Assembly: GCA_021789565.1 (NCBI GenBank)
Contig: JAJYJL010000279.1
Coordinates: 1-8,283, forward strand
Direction: 5' to 3'
Origin: Acidobacteriota bacterium
GTDB taxonomy: Bacteria; Acidobacteriota; Terriglobia; UBA7540
DNA: 8,283 bases
Positions 1 through 5,256 of this stretch are shown piece by piece. Both the position numbers and the translations under genes were made by a program. The notes beneath the pieces are model-generated. The model was not told where the DNA came from. It was given only the letters and a program-made list of their open reading frames with translations, and ran no database searches. Every line of letters starts with the position of its first letter. The first letter of the stretch is position 1.

Positions 1-96
1 ATTCTCCACGCGATCCAGCCCTGGCTGGTGAGATCGAGCGGACTCTGTCCCTCATGCGGAACGAAATTCGAGCGGGTTCGTGACGATACGACTTAA
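1..96 (+). other. Possible 3' end of an upstream gene, frame undecided
   Basis: Two forward frames are open from the left edge. One ends at a TGA at 81-83 and would give a hydrophilic, helix-like tail ending in LMRNEIRAGS. The other ends at a TAA at 94-96 and contains a CPSCG pair of cysteines resembling half a zinc ribbon. Third-position GC is slightly higher in the second frame, but about 30 codons are too few to decide. Either would be convergent with the small minus-strand gene that ends at 107. It is also possible that neither frame is coding. Confidence 0.25.
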
Positions 97-106
97 CATA
101 GTAATA

Positions 107-361
107 CTAGGCCCGCAACTCCCGCAAGTCTTCCAGCCGCCTCCCGCCCGCGGGCAGCATCCAAACCGAGGGCAGCACGAATTCGTGCGGGTCATACCCT
201 CGCCCCGATTTCGGCCCTTCCAGTTCCTCGTCCACTTTCTCCCAAACTTTCAGCGCTCGCACCATCTCCTCCAACACCACCAGCCTGCCCAGGCTCGTCA
301 GCCGCTCCGCGCTCCTTTCCAGCTTGTCCAGCAGTATCAATTGCGGTAGGCTTTGCTCCAT
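107..361 (-). CDS. Small uncharacterised protein, 84 residues
   Basis: I do not recognise this protein. It starts at ATG (359-361 on the plus strand) and ends at TAG (107-109). The start is well supported: a GGAGG Shine-Dalgarno lies 7 nt upstream (plus-strand 369-373). The N-terminal half, about residues 1-47, is rich in Leu, Glu, Arg and Lys and looks like two amphipathic helices, with no Pro or Gly breaks except near residue 25. The second half has a GPKSGRGYDPHEF segment and a hydrophobic patch (VLPSVWMLPAGG), then a charged C-terminus. There is no signal peptide, membrane segment or cysteine, so it is probably a small cytoplasmic protein, perhaps one that binds a partner through its helices. 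It is divergent from the large lipid enzyme gene, so joint control from the spacer is possible. The overlapping plus-strand frame (80-349) lacks a comparable ribosome binding site. Confidence 0.6.
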   Translation of the reverse strand: MEQSLPQLILLDKLERSAERLTSLGRLVVLEEMVRALKVWEKVDEELEGPKSGRGYDPHEFVLPSVWMLPAGGRRLEDLRELRA

Positions 362-368
362 CGTTCAC

Positions 369-373
369 CCTCC
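369..373 (-). promoter_or_regulatory. Strong ribosome binding site of the small minus-strand gene
   Basis: The minus strand reads GGAGGGTGAACGATG, a consensus GGAGG with 7 nt to the ATG. It is the best ribosome binding site I see in the window and is the main reason to accept the 84-residue gene. It lies mostly inside the left arm of the inverted repeat at 362-433. Confidence 0.65.
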
Positions 374-403
374 GGGTGCGGGTCAAAGATTCTCAACAAA
401 ATC

Positions 404-431
404 TCTATACCACACATCCCGCGAGGGTGAA
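404..431 (-). promoter_or_regulatory. Candidate sigma70-like promoter for the small minus-strand gene
   Basis: On the minus strand, TTCACC (plus-strand 426-431) and TATAGA (404-409) are separated by 16 nt. Each matches four of six consensus positions. Transcription would start near 397, giving a short leader of about 35 nt before the ATG. The -35 hexamer lies within the right arm of the inverted repeat. This is a motif match by eye only. Confidence 0.35.
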
Positions 432-554
432 CGGCTATTTGGAGGTCCCTCCCTCTTTCCAATCGCGATTCTTGGGCGCTGCGTGAATCGGCAGTGCGGC
501 GCTGAGGCAAAAACAACCGTTCCCCCGCCTTTCGGCCGTCGCGGAACATTCAGC

Positions 555-584
555 TTGACATCAATGTTTCAATGGCCGCACTTT
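555..584 (+). promoter_or_regulatory. Candidate promoter upstream of the ligase-ACP-acyltransferase gene
   Basis: A perfect -35 hexamer TTGACA lies at 555-560, 95 bp before the ATG at 655. At the expected 17-18 bp spacing the sequence is GCACTT or CACTTT, a poor -10 element, so the promoter is either weak, activator-dependent or a chance match. The rest of the 362-654 spacer shows no gene I can support; frames open across it lack ribosome binding sites. Confidence 0.3.
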
Positions 585-654
585 GCAGATTGGGGAGGCT
601 TGCCGGTGAATTGCCAGCAAACTGCGAACCTTTCTTCCCCAGTCGAAGGGACCC

Positions 655-3276
655 ATGCCGACGCTTACATCCTACATCCAGCAGATGGCCCGGCTTCAGA
701 AGCAGACGGCGTTCATCGAACAGGGGGTTTACCGTTCCCGCGAATACAGCTACGGGCTGGTGGTGGAGCGGGCGCGGGCGTTTGCCGGGTGGCTTCGCTC
801 AAAACAATTCTGTTCGGAAGCGGGAGGTGAAGCTCCGCGAGTGGTTCTGTGGGCCGTGCCAGGTGCGCGGTGGGCCATGGCCTTTTACGGATGCGTCCTG
901 GCTGGCGTGACCGTAGTGCCGGTTGATGCGGGATTCTCGCCGGAATTTCTTCGCCGTATCGCTGACCGGAGCCGCGCTTCGCTGCTGATTACCGCCCGCA
1001 CGCTTCAGGACGGCAGGGAACCACAAACGGTGGGTGAGATTGAACGTTTTTTCATCGAGGATATTGACGGCTTGCCGCCGGCCAAGCCAGGCGCAGGTGA
1101 AGCAGATGTTGCCGGCCGCGACGCCCTTGCGGAAATTGTTTACACCTCCGGAACCACAGGAGAACCGCGCGGCGTGATGATTACGCACGGCAACCTGCTG
1201 GCGAATCTTGAGCCGATCGAGCGTGAGATCCGGCGTTATGCAAAACTCATCATTCCTTTCCATCCCATTCGATTCCTCCATCTGATTCCGCTCAGCCACC
1301 TGTTCGGCCAGGTGACAGCGCTGTTTATTCCGCAACTGCTGCGGGGCGTAGTGATCTTTCCGGAGGGCCAGTCGCCGGCCATGCTGGCGCGCACCATCAG
1401 GGAGCGGCGGGTATCCGTGATGGTCTCGGTGCCGCAGCAGCTTGAAGTAATGGGAAATTGGGCCAAAGGGAGGCTTTCTGAAGACGGGTATGACAATCCC
1501 GGCGCGGCGATTGAGCGGGCGGGCGACGAGCGCTGGTCTGTCCCAAAGCGGTGGTGGAAATTTCGCCGCCTCCACAGCCGTCTGGGCTGGAAGATGTGGG
1601 CCTTTGTGGTGGGCGGAGCGGCGCTTCCGGCGGAGCTGGAGCAGCTTTGGAACCGGCTGGGGTATGCCGTCATCCAGGGTTACGGACTGACGGAAACGGC
1701 GCCGGCCATTACCATCACCCACCCCTTCAAGATTCGGCGGGGCGCAGTGGGCAAACCCCTTCCCGGCGTGGAAACCCGCATAGCCGGGGATGGCGAAATC
1801 CTGGTCCGCGGCGCCAACGTTTCGCCGGGATATTACCAGGATGCCGAGGCCACGCGGGAAAGCTTTGAGGCCGGATGGCTGCATACAGGCGACCTGGGCC
1901 GGTTGGATGAGAACGGCAACCTGGTCTACCTGGGCCGTAAGAAAGATGTGATTGTGACGGCGGAAGGGTTGAATGTTTACCCGGACGACGTGGAGAAGGC
2001 GCTGCGCGAGCAGGCGGCCATCAAGGAAGCCGCGGTGGTGGGTAAGGAGGCCGCCGCCGGCCGAACGGTGGTGCATGCTGTGCTGGTTCCGAGTCCGGGA
2101 GCAACAGGCGGCGATCTGGAAACCGCGGTCCAGGATGCCAATAGCAAGCTGGAGCCGCACCAGCGGGTCCGCGACTTTTCGGTGTGGCCGGAAGCTTCGC
2201 TGCCGCGGACCTTGAGTACATCCAAACTTCAGCGGGGCAGGGTTTCCGCCTGGGTCAACGGCGGGGAAGGCGAGCAAAGACCTCCGGATGCGGCCGGCGA
2301 GGCCCACGACTGGCGCGATTTCCTCGCCCGGCTTGGAACGCCACCTGAAAGAATCCAGCCGGAGGCGCGCCTGGCCGAAGATCTGGGACTGTCGTCGCTT
2401 GATCGTGTGGAGTTGCTGACGTGGCTTGAAACATCCGGCTATTCATTTGACGAGCAGGAATTGGCCCGCGCGCAAACTGTGAGCGACGTGGAGAAACTGC
2501 TCCAGGCGCCGAGCGAGCTTGCCGCTCCCGCCGCCGTTCCTTCGACTGCGGGGGAAAGGGAAGGTCCGCCTGAAATTCAGCGCGTGCCGGCAAAACCTGT
2601 ATCCTCGCCAAAGATTGCAAGCCCGGCTGAGCCCCGCTGGCCCCTTTCCCGCGCGGCGGCGGTGGGGCGAGAACTGCTGCAGATGCTGCTGGCTTTTCCG
2701 CTGCTGCGTTATTACGTCAAGACGGAGGTCTATGGAGGCGAAAAACTGCGGCAGTTTCGGGGCCCCGTGCTGTTTGTGTCCAACCACCAGAGCCTGCTTG
2801 ATCCTGCTGTCATCCTTCGATCTTTCCCGGCCCGGATTCGCCGCCGCGCCGCTCCCGCAATGGGCGAAGCCGCCTTGCGAGGACATACAAAAGCCGCGTT
2901 GTTCTGGGCGCGGCTGGCGTTTAACGTGTATCTGATATCAGACGATCCCAGCCGGGCGCAGGAAGCGCTGCGGCACGCGGGCCGCCTGGCTGACCGTGGG
3001 TATTCCACGCTGCTGTTTCCCGAGGGCGAACGGACCTGGGACGGCCGGCTGCTGCCGTTCCGGCCCGGCGTGGGCGTCATGGTGGAACGGCTTCAACTGC
3101 CCGTGGTTCCTTTGCTGATTCGGGGACTTTTTGAGGTCTGGCCGCGCACCAAGGAACGGCCTGTCCGCGGCAAGGCGCAGCTCTGGGTTGGCGATCTGAT
3201 GAAAATCCTGCCCGGAGAGTCCGCGGGGGATTTTACCCGGCGGCTGGAAGAGACCTACCGCTCATGGCGGCCCTGA
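655..3276 (+). CDS. Acyl-ligase / acyl carrier protein / PlsC acyltransferase fusion
   Basis: This 873-residue protein has three parts in order. Residues 1 to about 535 are an AMP-forming acyl-CoA/acyl-ACP synthetase: P-loop YTSGTTGEPRGV at 163-174, GYGLTETAP near 342, HTGD ending at Asp413, GRKKD from about 427, and the C-lobe lysine at Lys524 (LSTSK). Residues 550-618 are an acyl carrier domain with DLGLSSLD; Ser581 is the expected phosphopantetheine site. A Pro/Ala-rich linker (619-662) leads to a hydrophobic helix (about 668-690), then a PlsC acyltransferase with NHQSLLD (His711, Asp716) and FPEG at 788-791. All expected catalytic residues are present. By family knowledge it would adenylate a fatty acid and transfer it to a glycerolipid such as a lysophospholipid, at the inner membrane face. 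It resembles E. coli Aas, but Aas has the acyltransferase first and no fused carrier. The acceptor lipid and the donor (own carrier domain or CoA) are inferred. The ATG has a modest GAAGGG upstream. The 502-residue antisense frame inside it is a shadow. Confidence 0.9.
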   Translation: MPTLTSYIQQMARLQKQTAFIEQGVYRSREYSYGLVVERARAFAGWLRSKQFCSEAGGEAPRVVLWAVPGARWAMAFYGCVLAGVTVVPVDAGFSPEFLRRIADRSRASLLITARTLQDGREPQTVGEIERFFIEDIDGLPPAKPGAGEADVAGRDALAEIVYTSGTTGEPRGVMITHGNLLANLEPIEREIRRYAKLIIPFHPIRFLHLIPLSHLFGQVTALFIPQLLRGVVIFPEGQSPAMLARTIRERRVSVMVSVPQQLEVMGNWAKGRLSEDGYDNPGAAIERAGDERWSVPKRWWKFRRLHSRLGWKMWAFVVGGAALPAELEQLWNRLGYAVIQGYGLTETAPAITITHPFKIRRGAVGKPLPGVETRIAGDGEILVRGANVSPGYYQDAEATRESFEAGWLHTGDLGRLDENGNLVYLGRKKDVIVTAEGLNVYPDDVEKALREQAAIKEAAVVGKEAAAGRTVVHAVLVPSPGATGGDLETAVQDANSKLEPHQRVRDFSVWPEASLPRTLSTSKLQRGRVSAWVNGGEGEQRPPDAAGEAHDWRDFLARLGTPPERIQPEARLAEDLGLSSLDRVELLTWLETSGYSFDEQELARAQTVSDVEKLLQAPSELAAPAAVPSTAGEREGPPEIQRVPAKPVSSPKIASPAEPRWPLSRAAAVGRELLQMLLAFPLLRYYVKTEVYGGEKLRQFRGPVLFVSNHQSLLDPAVILRSFPARIRRRAAPAMGEAALRGHTKAALFWARLAFNVYLISDDPSRAQEALRHAGRLADRGYSTLLFPEGERTWDGRLLPFRPGVGVMVERLQLPVVPLLIRGLFEVWPRTKERPVRGKAQLWVGDLMKILPGESAGDFTRRLEETYRSWRP

Positions 3277-3292
3277 GTTGCGGCCCTGAGTT
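3267..3292. repeat. Perfect 13-bp tandem duplication over a stop codon
   Basis: GCGGCCCTGAGTT occurs twice with no gap (3267-3279 and 3280-3292). The first copy contains the last codons and TGA of the fusion enzyme; the second supplies the sequence directly upstream of the next promoter's -35 element at 3296. It looks like a recent replication-slippage duplication that lengthened the intergenic gap by 13 bp. Confidence 0.85.
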
Positions 3293-3295
3293 TGC

Positions 3296-3325
3296 TTGAC
3301 GTATCAATTCGCTGTCCCGTAGACT
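3296..3325 (+). promoter_or_regulatory. Promoter of the S55 peptidase-propeller operon
   Basis: TTGACG (3296-3301) and TAGACT (3320-3325) are separated by 18 bp, matching five of six and four of six sigma70-type consensus positions. Initiation near 3332 would leave a leader of about 25 nt before the ATG at 3358. An AAGG at 3342-3345 is the only ribosome-binding-like sequence and sits 12 nt from the ATG, which is rather far, so translation initiation may be modest. No terminator is visible between the upstream stop codon and this promoter, so some read-through from the fusion enzyme gene is possible. Confidence 0.55.
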
Positions 3326-3357
3326 AAATGTTGGTGTGTTTAAGGTAATCCTACAAT

Positions 3358-5229
3358 ATGCGAATCCATAAGTGCATCGCCGCCGCGGCGCTTGTGCTGA
3401 TGGCGGCATTTGCCCTCCGCGCCCAAGGCCAGACCCAGTTCTTCCCTCTCAAGGATGTTCGTCCGGGACTTCAGGGTGTGGGCCGGACGATTTTTCAGGG
3501 GAACAAGGTTCAGGAATTTCAGGTTGAGTTTCTGGGCGTGCTGAAGAACTTTATGGCGCCGAAACACGACGTGATCCTGGCGCGCCTGTCGGGCGGACCC
3601 CTGGCCGAGACGGGGGTGATTGCCGGCATGAGCGGAAGTCCTGTGTATGTGGACGGCAAGCTGGTGGGAGCGGTGGCCCTGGCTTTTCCATTTTCCAAAG
3701 AAGCCATAGCGGGGATCACTCCGATCCAGGAGATGCTGGACGTTGTTCCCGAACCTCCCAAGGCCGGCGCGTCTGGAAAGGTCCGGCCTGCATCGACAAG
3801 CCTGCCTTTCAAGATTGCAGGTACAACGCTCCATCCTGCCGGTTCAATGCGTCTGATTCCTGATGAGACCGGCAATGAGTTGAGCGTTCAGAACCTGATG
3901 AAGCTTCTGCCGCCGGCGAGCGGCAACGCGGCGCTCACCGACCTGCTGCTTCCGCTCCGTTTTGGCGGCTTTTCCGCCGAGGCCATGGATGCATACTCGC
4001 CACTGTTCAACCGGATGGGGCTGAAGTTGATGCAGGGGGCGGCGCTTTCCAGCAGTCCTGAAGACATGCCGGCCAATCCCAAAGGGCCTGAGCCGGGGAC
4101 GATGGTGAGCCTGTCGCTGGTGAAGGGCGACTTGAACCTGAATGTCGATTGTACGGTGACATATCGAAAGGGAAATGACTTATACGCCTGCGGGCACCGG
4201 TTTCTGATGGTGGGACCGACGGAGATACCTTTTTCGCAATCGCACGTGCTGGCATCCGTACCGAGTGTGGCGAGCTCTTTCAAGATTGACGTGCCGGGGC
4301 CGGAGGTGGGAACTATTCGCCAGGACCGTTTTGGAGCGATCTACGGAGTGGTTGGGGAAAAAGCGCCTATGATCCCGGTCCATATCCATCTGGATTCGAC
4401 GCTGAATACCAGGACGGACTACAACTTTGATATCGTTGAGCAGTCATTCCTTTCTCCGCTGCTCCTGAATCTGGGCATTATATCCACGCTGAGCGGCACT
4501 GAGAGAGGCTTGGGACCGTCCACCCTGGAACTGCGGGGAAGCATCCATCTGAAAGGCGGCGAGACCGTCAAGATTGAAGACGTTGCGTCCGGGGAGGTCA
4601 ATACGGCGGTCGTCGCGGGCGCCTCGGTTTCTTCCCCGTTGAACTATCTTCTTGATGGCAACTTCCCAGGGATGAGCATCCAGGGAATCGACCTGAACAT
4701 TGTCTCAACAGATGAGATGCGTGTGGCGACGTTGGAACAGGTGTGGAGCACCCAGTCGCAGGTGAAACCGGGTGACCATATCGAAGTGACCGGGTTGCTC
4801 CGGACGCCTTCCGGGGGGACGGTGGTTGAAAAGATCCCGGTCGATATTCCGGCAAGCGTCAGCGACAAGAACCTCTCGCTGGTTGTGGGAAGCGGGGTGA
4901 CCCTGAATGCGATTCAGAACCGCCTGACTCCCATCAGCACAACGCCGCGTGACCTGCACCAACTGGTGCGGGCATTGAACCGGATGCGCAGAAACAACCG
5001 GCTCTATGTGCTCCTGATGACCCCGCAGCGGTCCCTGACATTGCAGGGCGAGGAATATCCATCGCCTCCGCCTTCTCTGGTGCAAACCTTTTTGTCGGAC
5101 CCGGCCGTCTCCAGCAATGTGATCTACGGCAACGCCTCGGTGATCGGCGATTACCAGACGGAGGCGACGAAGTATACGATCCAGGGTGAAAAAACGCTTT
5201 ATTTGAAGGTCGAAAACCTGGAGAACTGA
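3358..5229 (+). CDS. Secreted SpoIVB-type peptidase S55 domain protein
   Basis: This 623-residue protein starts with a signal peptide: basic MRIHK, a hydrophobic stretch to about residue 20, and a likely cleavage after ALRA (residue 22). The mature protein begins with a segment typical of this family (DVRPGLQGVGRTIFQG). It then has the S55 signature ETGVIAGMSGSPV, with Ser92 as the probable nucleophile (Ser94 is the neighbouring serine), followed by DGKLVGAV and ITPIQEML (about 120-127). A second conserved block around 265-333 contains YACGHRF with His280, the likely catalytic histidine, and QDRFGAIYG. About 230 C-terminal residues (395-623) look beta-rich and match nothing I can name. In Bacillus, SpoIVB is a serine peptidase that triggers sigma-K activation and carries a PDZ domain; I see no PDZ here, and the halves are in reverse order. 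It probably acts in the periplasm or at the cell surface. The substrate is unknown, and activity is not proven because the catalytic Asp is unclear. Confidence 0.85.
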   Translation: MRIHKCIAAAALVLMAAFALRAQGQTQFFPLKDVRPGLQGVGRTIFQGNKVQEFQVEFLGVLKNFMAPKHDVILARLSGGPLAETGVIAGMSGSPVYVDGKLVGAVALAFPFSKEAIAGITPIQEMLDVVPEPPKAGASGKVRPASTSLPFKIAGTTLHPAGSMRLIPDETGNELSVQNLMKLLPPASGNAALTDLLLPLRFGGFSAEAMDAYSPLFNRMGLKLMQGAALSSSPEDMPANPKGPEPGTMVSLSLVKGDLNLNVDCTVTYRKGNDLYACGHRFLMVGPTEIPFSQSHVLASVPSVASSFKIDVPGPEVGTIRQDRFGAIYGVVGEKAPMIPVHIHLDSTLNTRTDYNFDIVEQSFLSPLLLNLGIISTLSGTERGLGPSTLELRGSIHLKGGETVKIEDVASGEVNTAVVAGASVSSPLNYLLDGNFPGMSIQGIDLNIVSTDEMRVATLEQVWSTQSQVKPGDHIEVTGLLRTPSGGTVVEKIPVDIPASVSDKNLSLVVGSGVTLNAIQNRLTPISTTPRDLHQLVRALNRMRRNNRLYVLLMTPQRSLTLQGEEYPSPPPSLVQTFLSDPAVSSNVIYGNASVIGDYQTEATKYTIQGEKTLYLKVENLEN

Positions 5230-5256
5230 CAGGGCGCTTCATCGGTCAAGGAAGCG

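Larger units (their letters stand above)
362..433. repeat. 11-bp perfect inverted repeat, 50-bp spacer
   Basis: The left arm CGTTCACCCTC (362-372) is the exact reverse complement of the right arm GAGGGTGAACG (423-433), with 50 bp between. The left arm covers most of the ribosome binding site of the small minus-strand gene. The right arm contains the hexamer I propose as that gene's -35 element. It could be a pair of operator half-sites for a looping or dimeric regulator. In a minus-strand transcript begun upstream of 433, it would form a hairpin hiding the ribosome binding site. Chance origin cannot be excluded. Confidence 0.55.

Noticed and set aside
80..349. Plus-strand open frame of 89 residues opposite the small minus-strand gene
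   Set aside because: No ribosome binding site, and a Gln/Pro/His/Phe-rich product typical of the antisense of a Leu/Glu-rich gene; the minus-strand frame has a strong ribosome binding site.
441..452. Imperfect palindrome GGAGGTCCCTCC in the divergent spacer
   Set aside because: Arms of only 5 bp with a 2-bp centre, no start codon at a suitable distance for the GGAGG, and no link to other elements.
324..830. Plus-strand open frame of 168 residues spanning the divergent spacer and the start of the fusion gene
   Set aside because: It overlaps 176 bp of the well-supported fusion gene in another frame, has no convincing ribosome binding site, and its product looks compositionally random.
799..2307. 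Open frame of 502 residues on the minus strand inside the fusion enzyme gene
   Set aside because: It is antisense to a gene with intact ligase motifs, its product is rich in Arg, His, Pro and Gln without any recognisable domain, and long antisense frames are common opposite GC-rich genes.
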